From Evansella caseinilytica (GTDB lineage Bacteria > Bacillota > Bacilli > Bacillales > Salisediminibacteriaceae): a DNA stretch of 64,000 nucleotides. Positions 22,581-31,711 of this stretch are shown here, piece after piece; within the stretch, counting starts at the first letter, position 1; each line of letters opens with the position of its first letter. A model generated the notes under the pieces. That model worked only from the letters and a program-made list of their open reading frames with translations. It had not been told where the DNA came from and searched no databases. A program made the position numbers and the translations under genes. The DNA lies in assembly GCF_900107275.1 (NCBI RefSeq), contig NZ_FNPI01000010.1:117871-181870 (forward strand). The letters are read 5' to 3'.

Positions 22581-24293
22581 ATGATCGATAACGGCGGAAA
22601 CCTTAAACATTTAAAGACTCCTACGGGGACGGTTCTCCACGCGAAAGGCTGGATTCAGGAAGCGGCATTGCGCATGCTGCTAAATAATATAGATGCAGAT
22701 GTGGCAGAACATCCGGAAGAGCTAGTAGTTTACGGCGGGATTGGCAAGGCCGCGAGAAATAAAGCATGCTTTGAACAAATCGTGACCACGCTGAAACAAC
22801 TGGAAAATGATGAAACGCTATTAATTCAATCGGGCAAACCGGTTGCGGTGTTTAAAACGCATGAGGATGCGCCGAGAGTACTGCTGGCAAATGCTAATCT
22901 CGTACCGGCCTGGGCCACGTGGGAGCACTTTCATGAACTGGACCGCAAAGGATTAATGATGTATGGACAAATGACCGCTGGAAGCTGGATTTATATCGGC
23001 AGCCAGGGAATTGTTCAGGGGACGTTTGAAACCTTCGCCGAATGCGCGCGGCAGCATTTTCAGGGTTCATTAAAAGGGACGATTACACTCACCGCCGGAT
23101 TAGGCGGGATGGGCGGAGCACAGCCGCTGGCGGTGACGATGAACGGCGGGGTCGTCATCGCCGTTGAAGTGGACGAAACGCGAATACAACGGCGGATAGA
23201 CACGAAGTACTGCGACATCCTCGTCCGCGATGTGGAGGAAGCGATTCAGCGGGCAGAAAACGCGCGGGCCGCCGGCGAGGCATTGTCCATCGGCTTAGTA
23301 GGAAACGCTGCCGAAGTGTTGCCGCAAATGATCGAAATCGGCTTTATCCCTGACGTGCTGACGGATCAGACATCGGCGCATGATCCGTTAAACGGCTATA
23401 TTCCGGCAGCCTGTACGCTGGAAGAGGCAAAGCGGCTGCGGAAGGCGGAGCCGGAAAAGCTTATCATGCTGGCGAAGGAAAGCATTGCCAGGCATGTCGC
23501 AGCAATGCTGGAAATGCAGGAGAAAGGTGCCGTTACTTTCGATTACGGCAACAACATCCGTCAAGTGGCGAAAGATATGGGAGTAACAAACGCGTTTGCT
23601 TTCCCGGGCTTTGTTCCCGCGTATATTCGCCCGCAGTTTTGTGAAGGGAGGGGGCCATTCCGCTGGGTGGCTTTATCCGGCGATCCGGAAGACATCTATA
23701 AAACAGATGAAGCGATCATGAGAGAATTCAAGGATAATGAAGGTTTGTGCCGCTGGATTAAAATGGCGCAAGAACAAATTTCCTTTCAAGGACTTCCGGC
23801 ACGGATTTGCTGGCTTGGCTACGGGGAACGGGCAAGGTTTGGAAAGCTCATCAATGAGATGGTTCGTTCCGGAGAAGTAAAGGCGCCAATTGTCATCGGC
23901 AGAGATCATCTTGACGCCGGTTCGGTTGCCTCTCCTAATCGGGAGACGGAGGCAATGAAGGATGGCAGTGATGCTGTAGCGGACTGGCCGATATTAAACG
24001 CGTTAATCAATGCTGTCGGCGGAGCCAGCTGGGTGTCTGTCCATCATGGCGGCGGCGTCGGGATGGGGTATTCTCTCCACGCGGGGATGGTTATCGTTGC
24101 CGATGGAACAAACGAGGCGGAAAAACGTCTGGAGCGTGTCTTAACAACAGATCCTGGCATGGGAGTTGTCCGTCATGCGGATGCAGGATACGAACAGGCC
24201 ATCGAAACAGCGAGAAAGAAAGGCGTCCGAATGCCGATGCTGGACTTAAAAACTGCTGAGGGAGGCGGGAAGAAACATGACAAAGGAGAGTAG
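22581..24293 (+). CDS. hutU: Urocanate hydratase
   Basis: Second enzyme of histidine degradation: urocanate to imidazolone propionate, with tightly bound NAD. The 570-aa protein is close to B. subtilis HutU throughout, including [21 protein letters not shown], the NAD-binding [12 protein letters not shown] and the C-terminal [14 protein letters not shown] 22581 with GGGGAGG just upstream fits the family N-terminus ([21 protein letters not shown] follows); longer starts do not. hutI overlaps its 3' end by 17 bp. Histidase (hutH) is not in the window. Confidence 0.97.
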   Translation: MIDNGGNLKHLKTPTGTVLHAKGWIQEAALRMLLNNIDADVAEHPEELVVYGGIGKAARNKACFEQIVTTLKQLENDETLLIQSGKPVAVFKTHEDAPRVLLANANLVPAWATWEHFHELDRKGLMMYGQMTAGSWIYIGSQGIVQGTFETFAECARQHFQGSLKGTITLTAGLGGMGGAQPLAVTMNGGVVIAVEVDETRIQRRIDTKYCDILVRDVEEAIQRAENARAAGEALSIGLVGNAAEVLPQMIEIGFIPDVLTDQTSAHDPLNGYIPAACTLEEAKRLRKAEPEKLIMLAKESIARHVAAMLEMQEKGAVTFDYGNNIRQVAKDMGVTNAFAFPGFVPAYIRPQFCEGRGPFRWVALSGDPEDIYKTDEAIMREFKDNEGLCRWIKMAQEQISFQGLPARICWLGYGERARFGKLINEMVRSGEVKAPIVIGRDHLDAGSVASPNRETEAMKDGSDAVADWPILNALINAVGGASWVSVHHGGGVGMGYSLHAGMVIVADGTNEAEKRLERVLTTDPGMGVVRHADAGYEQAIETARKKGVRMPMLDLKTAEGGGKKHDKGE

Positions 24294-25557
24294 CCCGCTT
24301 TTTCTCCGGAGAGCTAAGCAGCTTGTTACACTAAAGGGAACATCGGAAGCGCCGGTGACAAAAGCGGCGATGAAAGAGCTGCACATCATCGAAAATGGTT
24401 CCGTCTGGATGGAAGCTGGAAAAATAGCGATGGTTGGGGAGGATGAGGCGGTAGCAAAAGCATATGCGGAGCGGATAAACGAAGCAAAGGTGATCGATGC
24501 CACAGGCAAGCTTGTTACTCCGGGACTTGTTGATCCGCATACTCATCTCGTTTTTGCCGGCAGCCGGGAGCAGGAATTTAACATGCGACTGAATGGCGCG
24601 ACGTACATGGAAATCATGCATGCCGGTGGAGGCATCCACAGCACAACAAGAGCGACGCGGGCTGCCAGCCGGGAGCAATTATACGCGGAGAGCTATGAAC
24701 GATTGCAAACATTCCTTCTCCATGGTGTGACAACGCTTGAAGCAAAAAGCGGCTACGGCCTGGACATGGAAAATGAGATAAAGCAGTTAGAGGTGGCCAA
24801 GCAACTGAATAAGGATCATCCCGTCGATATCGTTGCCACATTCATGGGCGCCCATGCCATTCCGATGGCGTATCAGGATCATCCGGATGTGTTTGTCGAC
24901 AAAGTCATTGAGATGATGCCGAGGGTGGCGGAACTTGGCCTGGCAGAATTCAATGATGTGTTTTGCGAGAAGGGCGTATTCACGCCGGAACAAGCAGAAC
25001 GGATTCTGGAAGCGGGGAAGCAGTACAACCTTCTCCCAAAAATTCATGCGGATGAAATCGAGCCGTATCAAGGAGCGGAGGTTGCCGCTAAAGTAGGAGC
25101 CGTTTCCGCGGATCATCTCCTGAAGGCTTCTGAGGAAGGGGTGAGACGGCTGGCTGAAAAGAAGGTGGTTGGGGTGCTGCTGCCGGGCACGGCATTTTTC
25201 CTTATGTCGGAATTTGCCAATGCCAGGAAAATGATCGATGCCGGCGTTCCGATCGCTTTATCCACGGACCGCAACCCGGGCTCAAGCCCGACGGAATCGC
25301 TGCAGCTCATGATGCAGCTTGGCTGTCTGCATATGAAAATGACGCCTGCGGAAGTGCTTGTTGCCGCCACGATTAACGCCGCCCACGCGATTCATCGCGG
25401 GAAGGAAATTGGCAGTATTGAGGTGGGGAAAAAAGGCGACGTCGTGATTTGGAATGCCCCCGACTATTCTTATATTCAGTATCATTACGGCGTAAATCTG
25501 GCAGAGAAGGTGATGAAAGCCGGCAAGCTAGTGGTGGATGCCGGCCGGATAGTCTGA
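24277..25557 (+). CDS. hutI: Imidazolonepropionase
   Basis: Hydrolyses imidazolone propionate to N-formimino-glutamate. The 426-aa metal-dependent amidohydrolase shows the metal-binding [28 protein letters not shown], the KIHADEI metal ligand and the catalytic-Asp region [13 protein letters not shown]. It overlaps hutU by 17 bp, so translational coupling is likely. The gene downstream may handle its product. Confidence 0.97.
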   Translation: MTKESSPLFLRRAKQLVTLKGTSEAPVTKAAMKELHIIENGSVWMEAGKIAMVGEDEAVAKAYAERINEAKVIDATGKLVTPGLVDPHTHLVFAGSREQEFNMRLNGATYMEIMHAGGGIHSTTRATRAASREQLYAESYERLQTFLLHGVTTLEAKSGYGLDMENEIKQLEVAKQLNKDHPVDIVATFMGAHAIPMAYQDHPDVFVDKVIEMMPRVAELGLAEFNDVFCEKGVFTPEQAERILEAGKQYNLLPKIHADEIEPYQGAEVAAKVGAVSADHLLKASEEGVRRLAEKKVVGVLLPGTAFFLMSEFANARKMIDAGVPIALSTDRNPGSSPTESLQLMMQLGCLHMKMTPAEVLVAATINAAHAIHRGKEIGSIEVGKKGDVVIWNAPDYSYIQYHYGVNLAEKVMKAGKLVVDAGRIV

Positions 25558-25663
25558 CCACACAGGTTTGGCGTATCCTGTTCATGATAGTGAAGAAGTG
25601 ATGTCGCCTGGTTGCACAGGAAAGGAAGGTGATCGTACCGTGAGTCAAAGGGGAGGGAAAGAA

Positions 25664-26986
25664 ATGAAAAGGCTGTTTGTTGCCGACTATATATATGTGA
25701 AGGGCACATTTCAAGCAAATTACGGCATGCTGGTGGAGGCTGGGGTCATCAAGGATATTGGTCGAAAAGACAGGCTGTTGCAGACATACGTGGATGCGGA
25801 AGTGGTGGACTGGTCAGGGAAAGCAATCATTCCGGGAACGGTAAATGCACACAATCATTCGTTTCAAAGTTTGTTGCGGGGAATCGCCGTCGATCGTCCG
25901 TTTTTAGAATGGCGCGATGATGCTCTGTACAAATATACTCCCATGCTGGATGAAGAAGCAATTTACACCGGTGCATTACTCGCTTTTGGAGAAATGCTGA
26001 AGTACGGGGCAACGACGGTTAGTGACTTCTTTTATGTTCATCATGGGGGAACGGCAACCGATGAAGCGGTTATTCAGGCTGCACAGGATACAGGGATACG
26101 CCTTGTCCTTGCGAGAACGATGTATGACTGGGAGGGCGCACCACTAAATTATCGCGAGACGGTGCAGGAGGCGGTTTCCCGTACACGGGAATTAGCGGTA
26201 AAATATCAGGGCAATGACATGGTATCGATTCAGCCGGCCCCTCACAGTCCGCACGCGTCATCCCCGGAGATGATTCAGGCCGGATACAGGCTGGCCAGGG
26301 AACTGCATACCCCGTTTCATATTCATGTTGCCGAGGAACCCTTCGAGGTGGAGGAGACGCTGGAGAAATACGGACGCCGGCCTGTCCATTATTTAGAATC
26401 CTTGGGAGTCGTTGACGAAAACATGATTGCCATTCATCTTGTTTGGCTGGAGGATTCGGAAATTACCTTGCTAGGCGAGAAAGGCGCTGCTTTAGCCTAT
26501 TGTCCTTCCAGCAATATGTTCTTGTCCGACGGGATTACCCGGATTCCGGAACTGGCCGCTGCGGGTGTCAGAATCGCGCTGGGATCTGACGGAGCCTGCA
26601 GCAATAACCGCATTAGTGTCTTCGAAGAGATGCGGATGTGTTCGCTGCTGCAAAAGGTTGCGACATTGGACGGAACATGTGTTGACGCACAGCAGGTATT
26701 TCAGATGGGAACGAAGACGGGCGGACAATTGTTAAAGCTTGAGGTAGGCGAGTTACGAGCAGGCTATAAAGGTGATTTTGTCACCTTAGATCTTGCTGAT
26801 TTGTCACTGGCGCCAAAGACGGAGCTGCTTGCCAATATTGTTTACTCCATGCAGCCAACGGCGATTAAAGATGTCGCGGTGGATGGAAAAATCATTGTTC
26901 GGGAAGGAAAACTGCAGACTGTTTCTGAAAAAAAGCTTGTCAGGCGGGTTGAACAGCTGCTTGAAACATGGTCGGCAAAGGGATAG
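25664..26986 (+). CDS. Amidohydrolase, probably formiminoglutamate deiminase-like (HutF type)
   Basis: A 440-aa amidohydrolase of the cytosine deaminase-like clan. Metal-binding motifs are NAHNHSFQSLLRG, FHIHVAEEPFE, AIHLVW and ALGSDGACS. FLEWRDDALYKYTP and DFFYVHHGG resemble segments of Pseudomonas HutF, which deaminates N-formimino-glutamate. Other features, such as AYCPSSNMFLSDG, look more like the general AtzB/SsnA branch. ATG 25664 follows GGGGAGGGAAAG and is chosen over upstream starts. Position 106 bp after hutI supports a role in the pathway, but N-formyl-glutamate deformylase and HutG are not in the window, so the function is inferred. Confidence 0.62.
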   Translation: MKRLFVADYIYVKGTFQANYGMLVEAGVIKDIGRKDRLLQTYVDAEVVDWSGKAIIPGTVNAHNHSFQSLLRGIAVDRPFLEWRDDALYKYTPMLDEEAIYTGALLAFGEMLKYGATTVSDFFYVHHGGTATDEAVIQAAQDTGIRLVLARTMYDWEGAPLNYRETVQEAVSRTRELAVKYQGNDMVSIQPAPHSPHASSPEMIQAGYRLARELHTPFHIHVAEEPFEVEETLEKYGRRPVHYLESLGVVDENMIAIHLVWLEDSEITLLGEKGAALAYCPSSNMFLSDGITRIPELAAAGVRIALGSDGACSNNRISVFEEMRMCSLLQKVATLDGTCVDAQQVFQMGTKTGGQLLKLEVGELRAGYKGDFVTLDLADLSLAPKTELLANIVYSMQPTAIKDVAVDGKIIVREGKLQTVSEKKLVRRVEQLLETWSAKG

Positions 26987-27003
26987 TGTTTAGCTGGTAT
27001 ACG

Positions 27004-27024
27004 GCGGGGGACTACCTACCCCGC
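27004..27024. terminator. Weak hairpin between convergent hut and sortase genes
   Basis: GCGGGG (27004-27009) can pair with CCCCGC (27019-27024). No T-run follows on either strand, so termination is uncertain. Confidence 0.3.
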
Positions 27025-27091
27025 ATCCCCGCTTTCATCAAGCTTTAGAAAAGCGCCTGGCAGAAAGAAGCGTCCAGTCAACACAATCCCG

Positions 27092-27859
27092 CTATTTCCG
27101 TTTTTTCGCGTGTACGACAAATCTCCCGTCTTCGAGATCGTAGTCACAGGTAGTAAGCGTTAAAAGCTGATCGTTGCTGGAAAAGGTAATGTCTGATTGA
27201 TAAAGCGACCGGCCGATAATGTTATCGAGAAACAGCAGATAATCGTCGGTAGTGGGAAAATCGGTTTCGATATAATAAAAATCTGTATCGGTGACATAAA
27301 CGGAAAAGATTTCCCATTCTGTTTCTTCATATAATGTATGAAATTGAATGGTGCGGAACTCGTCAAAAAAATCTTCCTCTTTGTAGTGAAGAAGTTCCTT
27401 GAACATACTGCCGTCCTTCATATTGTGACCGTACAGGATGGTATGCAAGTCTTCCGCTTCGCCGGAATTGCGAAAATCCATGAAGATCGCGCCTGCTTTG
27501 GCAGGGCGCTTATAAATATTGTAGTCCAGATAATCGTCGTTGTTGTCGGTTTGGACAACCGGATAATCAATGGCCGTTCCGGGTATCTGCACCCAGCCGA
27601 CGATGTCCTGGTTGACCTCATCCAACAGGAATTGAAATCTCTCCGTAATCACCTTTTCGTCCGCCGGCTGCCCGTTTTCCTGATCAGTGGAGACGGAAGC
27701 TTCTTCGCCAGCATTGGCGCTTGCCTTATTGAATTGGCTCCTTATCTCTTCGTAAGCCTTTTTGTTGCTGGAGCTCTCCAGCCAATAATCGGCAATTGTA
27801 TATACGGAATATCCGATCAATAAGATCCAGGCGGCGGCTAACAGTTTTTTCATCTTCAT
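27092..27859 (-). CDS. srtB: Class B sortase
   Basis: Membrane transpeptidase that links surface proteins, typically heme-uptake NEAT proteins, to peptidoglycan. The 255-aa protein has an N-terminal membrane anchor (about residues 5-24) and the sortase fold with catalytic His145 in LYGHNM, Cys238 in LTLTTCDY and Arg246 in DGRFVVHAK. The class B insertion helices fit the length. It is the third gene of a minus-strand cluster with two NEAT proteins that carry sorting signals, so those are the likely substrates. The 253-bp gap to the NEAT gene shows no terminator, so co-transcription from the Fur-box promoter near 30180 is probable. Confidence 0.93.
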   Translation of the reverse strand: MKMKKLLAAAWILLIGYSVYTIADYWLESSSNKKAYEEIRSQFNKASANAGEEASVSTDQENGQPADEKVITERFQFLLDEVNQDIVGWVQIPGTAIDYPVVQTDNNDDYLDYNIYKRPAKAGAIFMDFRNSGEAEDLHTILYGHNMKDGSMFKELLHYKEEDFFDEFRTIQFHTLYEETEWEIFSVYVTDTDFYYIETDFPTTDDYLLFLDNIIGRSLYQSDITFSSNDQLLTLTTCDYDLEDGRFVVHAKKRK

Positions 27860-28112
27860 TTTCTATCATTTCTTCCTTCCGTTTGTAAGCTAGCTGTCCG
27901 CAGCAATGCTGCGACACAATTTTACTAGAAGAGGCCGCCTGCCGTTATTACGCACCTATCGTGGCATAAAAGCAAACGGCAAAGCGTGCCTGTTGGATTT
28001 ATCTGCGGGGCTGGATGTGAAGCCAACTTTTGTTTTTAATCGCAGCTATTGCTCTTCCGGTCTCGTACCAATTTATCGCTTGCCAGGAAACAGCCGCCTT
28101 TTTCCGCAGCGA

Positions 28113-29249
28113 TCACGCCTGTTTTTTGGCATGAAAGGAAGTTGCTGCGCTGAGCAAGAGAAATGCCAGCACAATGGAAACTAATGAAAAGCTGTCTGCT
28201 GTTTTCGGATTGGCAACAACGGTTTTGCTCCCGGAACTGGAAGTACCATTGTTATTTTCGCTACCAGTGGAAATCGGTTGTTCTGGCTCCTGCGGATCTG
28301 CTGGCGGTACAGGCGTGACTTCCGCATCTCCGTCGAGCTTCTGCAATGTGCTCTGGTCAAACACCAGACGGAATTGCACCGTTAAATCCGGACCCGGGAC
28401 AAAAATTTGCATGATCGCCGGTTCATCGGCATCAACGATTTCGAATCGATATGTTGTTCCCCCGATCACTTCGGCAGAAACAAACTCCCCGGCAGCGTTT
28501 GCCACCTTCACATCGTTCAATGCCTCGCTCATGGTGACATAGACGAAAATGTTGCCGTCTGTAAACTCCCAAATTGCCGGATTTAACAATTTGGAATCGA
28601 CGATGGACGCTTCATCACTGTCGATTTTCAATGCTTTCACGGCGATTGTGTACTTCCCTTCCCTGATATCGTCGTTATCCGTTTGCTCTTGATTATTGCC
28701 AGGCGGCTGATTTTCGCTATCTGTCTCATTATCTTCGTCATTATCTGACAAATCCTCATCGCCGGAGTCGTTATCTGTTTCGTCCCCATTCTCTGTTCCA
28801 TTCTCCGTCTTGACGAGTTCATCAACAACAAGGCGGAATTGCGGTGTCATCGTTCCCATCGGCGTTGCCACCGTTATTTGCATCACGACAGTCAACGCCG
28901 GGTTGTCCACATTGCCTGCGCTGTTTGGAATAGTGAATAAATAAGTATTTTCCCCGACGGCTTGCGCAGGCTGCAACGTGCCGTCCCCATTGACCACGCT
29001 CAAATCGGTCAGCGGCTCGGTCGTTTTCAAGGTGACGGCAATCGCACTGCCGGCAACGTCAAGCTTCGCTTCCGGGATCAGCCGCTCATCAACGGTGGAT
29101 TTGTTATCGTTGTCCGTCCGCAGCGCCTGGACGCGTGCGGAGTATTCCCCGTCGTTCAATGAAGCAGCCGCGGCTTCATCGGCCGCGATTGCAAGGAAAA
29201 GCAGCATGGCGGAACATCCTGCCAATAGTTTAGACATTATTGTTTTCAT
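28113..29249 (-). CDS. Cell-wall-anchored protein with two NEAT domains
   Basis: A 378-aa surface protein: signal peptide (1 to about 28), NEAT domain 1 (about 32-148, starting NDGEYSARVQAL), a very acidic linker rich in Asp, Glu and Asn (about 150-205), NEAT domain 2 (about 206-320, starting REGKYTIAVKAL). A Ser/Gly-rich segment follows, then the sorting signal NPKTA at residue 347 with hydrophobic helix and tail HAKKQA. NEAT domains bind heme in Isd systems. At the usual YxxxY heme-ligand strand these domains read MTPQF and LTVQF, so canonical tyrosines are absent. ATG 29249 has GGAGAAAGG upstream; the longer frame overlaps the previous gene. Heme binding is therefore inferred, not assured. 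Confidence 0.85.
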   Translation of the reverse strand: MKTIMSKLLAGCSAMLLFLAIAADEAAAASLNDGEYSARVQALRTDNDNKSTVDERLIPEAKLDVAGSAIAVTLKTTEPLTDLSVVNGDGTLQPAQAVGENTYLFTIPNSAGNVDNPALTVVMQITVATPMGTMTPQFRLVVDELVKTENGTENGDETDNDSGDEDLSDNDEDNETDSENQPPGNNQEQTDNDDIREGKYTIAVKALKIDSDEASIVDSKLLNPAIWEFTDGNIFVYVTMSEALNDVKVANAAGEFVSAEVIGGTTYRFEIVDADEPAIMQIFVPGPDLTVQFRLVFDQSTLQKLDGDAEVTPVPPADPQEPEQPISTGSENNNGTSSSGSKTVVANPKTADSFSLVSIVLAFLLLSAATSFHAKKQA

Positions 29250-29299
29250 GGCCTTTCTCCAATCCGTATAAAATTGATTGCAGCATGGTCGTTGAAAAA

Positions 29300-29911
29300 T
29301 CAGAGATTTTCCGCAAAGCGTTTTTTTCTCCATTGAATGACAGCAGTTGCCGCAAGCAGCAATACAAGCATCGCGCCTAAGCCGGCCATCGTGGAGGAAA
29401 AGCTGTCTCCCGTTTCCGGAGAGGTCACTTTCTCACCGGAGGAAGCGTCGCCGCCTGTGCTGCTGGAGGATGTGCCTTCCGCAAGCTTTTTCAGTGTAGA
29501 TTGTTCAAAGACAATGCGGTACTGGACATCGATTCCGGCCTGTGCCACATGAATTTCGACAATGACCGGATCGTCGATGTTGGCAACAGAGACTTTGTAT
29601 GTTTTTTTGTCGCCGTCTTCTGCAACCACTTCTGCGGCGACAAATTCCCCGGAGCTGTTTTCAACACGGATTTGGCTGCCGGTAAGCGTAATGAAGGCGG
29701 TGATCGAGCCGTTGGTTACTTCGAGTCTTGCTGGATTAACAACAGTTTGCTGCGCCTGAGACTCTTTTTCCTCTGTTAAATGCATCGCTTTGAAGTTGAT
29801 TTCATACTCGCCGTCGTCCAGAGATGCAGCAGCACCTGTACCGCTCAAGGAAGTAAAAAAGACAATAAAGACGAGCAGGCTTGTCAACGGTTTGACAATA
29901 TTCATTCTCAT
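29300..29911 (-). CDS. Cell-wall-anchored single-NEAT-domain protein (IsdC-like)
   Basis: A 203-aa protein: signal peptide (1 to about 28, ending GAAAS), one NEAT domain (about 31-140, starting DDGEYEINFKAM), a short Ser/Gly linker, and the sorting signal SPETG at residue 164, membrane helix and tail KKRFAENL. In the heme-ligand strand IDVQYRIVF only the second tyrosine of YxxxY seems kept. ATG 29911 is chosen because GGAGG at 29920-29924 has 8-nt spacing. It is the first gene of the NEAT-NEAT-srtB cluster, in the place IsdC often holds, and lies behind a Fur box. Confidence 0.85.
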   Translation of the reverse strand: MRMNIVKPLTSLLVFIVFFTSLSGTGAAASLDDGEYEINFKAMHLTEEKESQAQQTVVNPARLEVTNGSITAFITLTGSQIRVENSSGEFVAAEVVAEDGDKKTYKVSVANIDDPVIVEIHVAQAGIDVQYRIVFEQSTLKKLAEGTSSSSTGGDASSGEKVTSPETGDSFSSTMAGLGAMLVLLLAATAVIQWRKKRFAENL

Positions 29912-30167
29912 TCTGATTTCCTCCAATAACTAATCGATTTTCAATGGTTTTACACATAAAAAAAGCGTCCCGGATCGGAAAGGCAAGAGGGAGCAGCGGT
30001 TCTCCAGCACCAGGTTTCCGAGAATAACAGCGGGGGATAAAATGTGTTTTCAAAAATCACCCGTCTTTCCGGTTAAAATGAAAAAGTAGTCCACCTCCTG
30101 AAAGGATCATTTGGAAAGCAGGGGACAAATAATTCTTTTTCCGGCTTGCAGAAAACGTCACGCCCCG

Positions 30168-30196
30168 CTATAATTGAGAATGATAATCATTATCAA
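30168..30196 (-). promoter_or_regulatory. Fur-box promoter of the NEAT-srtB cluster
   Basis: On the minus strand TTGATA (30196-30191), 17-bp spacer and TTATAG (30173-30168) form a plausible promoter. Overlapping it is GAGAATGATAATCATTATC (30176-30194), an 18/19 match to the Bacillus Fur consensus. Iron repression of the surface proteins is expected. The 250-nt leader 29912-30160 has no coding frame with support. Confidence 0.8.
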
Positions 30197-30445
30197 TTAA
30201 ACTTAGAGTAGCAAAATGTGCCGCTTCTCGTCAATATGTTTTTTTCGAATTGTGGAAAAATATGTGTTCAAAAAAATTTTACTTTTTATCCACACTTCAA
30301 TGAACTCTCTTGATGTAAAAAAGATTGATGCGGTTGGTATTGTCCCCGGCTTCAAGGGGGAACAACCGCTGTTCGTTGCTGTTGTTGGGGCTTATAGCTC
30401 ATGATGAAATATCGATGGTGAAGACCGGCTACAAATAAAAACATG

Positions 30446-30464
30446 AGAAAGAGAATCATTCTCA
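30446..30464. promoter_or_regulatory. Third, weaker Fur-like box
   Basis: GAGAAAGAGAATCATTCTC matches the 19-bp Fur consensus at about 15 of 19 positions and includes the perfect palindrome GAGAATCATTCTC. It lies between the two strong boxes. No promoter is clearly attached. A 62-codon frame at 30216-30404 is not supported by a ribosome binding site. Confidence 0.45.
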
Positions 30465-30558
30465 ACTATAAAATTCAGAGTTATCTTATCAAAAAAAAAG
30501 AAGGGAATCGGTGATATAAATCACAAAAATATTATTTTTTAAAAAGTGAAAGAAAGGA

Positions 30559-30619
30559 TTGACAGAAACTGTGCTGCAAAGCTACTATTTTATTTGCTTG
30601 ATAATGAAAATCATTATCA
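30559..30619 (+). promoter_or_regulatory. Fur-box promoter of the transporter-chelatase operon
   Basis: TTGACA (30559-30564), 18-bp spacer and TACTAT (30583-30588). Immediately downstream is GATAATGAAAATCATTATC (30600-30618), an 18/19 Fur box within palindrome TGATAATGAAAATCATTATCA. Fur bound here would block initiation. It is the only visible promoter before the six-gene operon. Confidence 0.82.
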
Positions 30620-30666
30620 ATTAATTATCTGAAAGTTTTAAGCAGGCTAATGAGGGGGATTTACGT

Positions 30667-31710
30667 ATGAAGGAAAGACAAAGACAGCCGTGGTTTTCAG
30701 CGGTCGGTTTTATGCTGCTATTATTACTGTTATTTTTCCTGAGCGGCTGCAGCACGGAGCAGCCGGCGGATTCTAACGCTGACGACAGCAGCAGTGAAGA
30801 CCAGCATGCACAAGAAGATGAACTGGTAGACGCGGAGCCGGAAGAGGAAGAAACCGTCTATCCATTGACGATAACGGATTTGGCTGGTCGAGAAATTACT
30901 TTCGAGAGAAGGCCGGAGAGAATCGTTTCCGTCATTCCGGCCGACATGGAAATTATTTATGCGCTGGGCGGTGAAGTAGTAGGGAGGCCGCAAGCTACCA
31001 ATGGAACCGTGGAACCGGAAGAAGCGGCCGCTGTCGAAGAGATCGGTTACCCGCTGGGAATCAATTATGAAACAATTGTCAGCCTGCAGGCGGATTTGTT
31101 TATTGGGCATACAAGGCTGAATGTTGATGATGTCTCGACGCTGCAAGCCCTAGAGCTCAATGTGATATTGTCACAAGGTGACAGCATGGATGATATTAAG
31201 AACCTGATTCATATGTACGGCGATCTGTTGGACAGGAAAGCGGAAGCGAATGCCTTGATCGCTGATATTGAAAAGCAAGTAGCGGACATTACAGCAGTAC
31301 AGCGTGAAGAGCCGGTGAAGGTGCTGATCTTGTTCGGCACAAGGGATGAGACGATGGCAGCACTGCCGCAATCGCTGGCGGGAAACTTGTTTGAGCTGGC
31401 CGGTGCGGAAAATATTTCAGCAGGTCTGCCTCATTTGGATAATTACCCGACATATGCGCAATTAAGCCTGGAACGTATTTTGGAGGCGGACCCTGATGCG
31501 ATTTATTTTATGGCTCACGGCGATGCAGAGGAAGCGAAGCAGCGGTTTGAAATGGAAATGTCGGCGAACCCGGCCTGGAATAATTTAAACGCGGTGAAAA
31601 ACAACAACATCATCGTGCTGCCCCATGAACTGTTCGGAACGAATCCCGGACCGCGGATTGTTGACGCGCTGGCATTTCTGAAAGACAGCCTGGACAGTTT
31701 GGAGCAGTAA
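30667..31710 (+). CDS. ABC transporter substrate-binding lipoprotein, heme/siderophore/B12 class (IsdE-like)
   Basis: A 347-aa lipoprotein with lipobox LSGC (Cys28), an acidic linker, then a periplasmic-binding-protein fold of the FepB/BtuF/IsdE class (PF01497). It begins PLTITDLAGREITFERRPERIVSVIP and ends with the family-type helix region. It would collect an iron-bearing ligand outside the membrane and hand it to the permease. GAGGGGGA precedes ATG 30667. The adjacent NEAT/sortase cluster favours heme as ligand, but the fold also serves siderophores and cobalamin. It is the first gene of the Fur-controlled operon; the permease starts 1 bp after its stop. Confidence 0.87.
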   Translation: MKERQRQPWFSAVGFMLLLLLLFFLSGCSTEQPADSNADDSSSEDQHAQEDELVDAEPEEEETVYPLTITDLAGREITFERRPERIVSVIPADMEIIYALGGEVVGRPQATNGTVEPEEAAAVEEIGYPLGINYETIVSLQADLFIGHTRLNVDDVSTLQALELNVILSQGDSMDDIKNLIHMYGDLLDRKAEANALIADIEKQVADITAVQREEPVKVLILFGTRDETMAALPQSLAGNLFELAGAENISAGLPHLDNYPTYAQLSLERILEADPDAIYFMAHGDAEEAKQRFEMEMSANPAWNNLNAVKNNNIIVLPHELFGTNPGPRIVDALAFLKDSLDSLEQ

Positions 31711-31711
31711 A

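Noticed and set aside
27338..27823. 161-codon plus-strand frame opposite srtB
   Set aside because: It is the shadow of the sortase gene, which has a full catalytic triad in the other strand.
30216..30404. 62-codon frame in the Fur-box region
   Set aside because: No ribosome binding site and it occupies a control region; composition is not gene-like.
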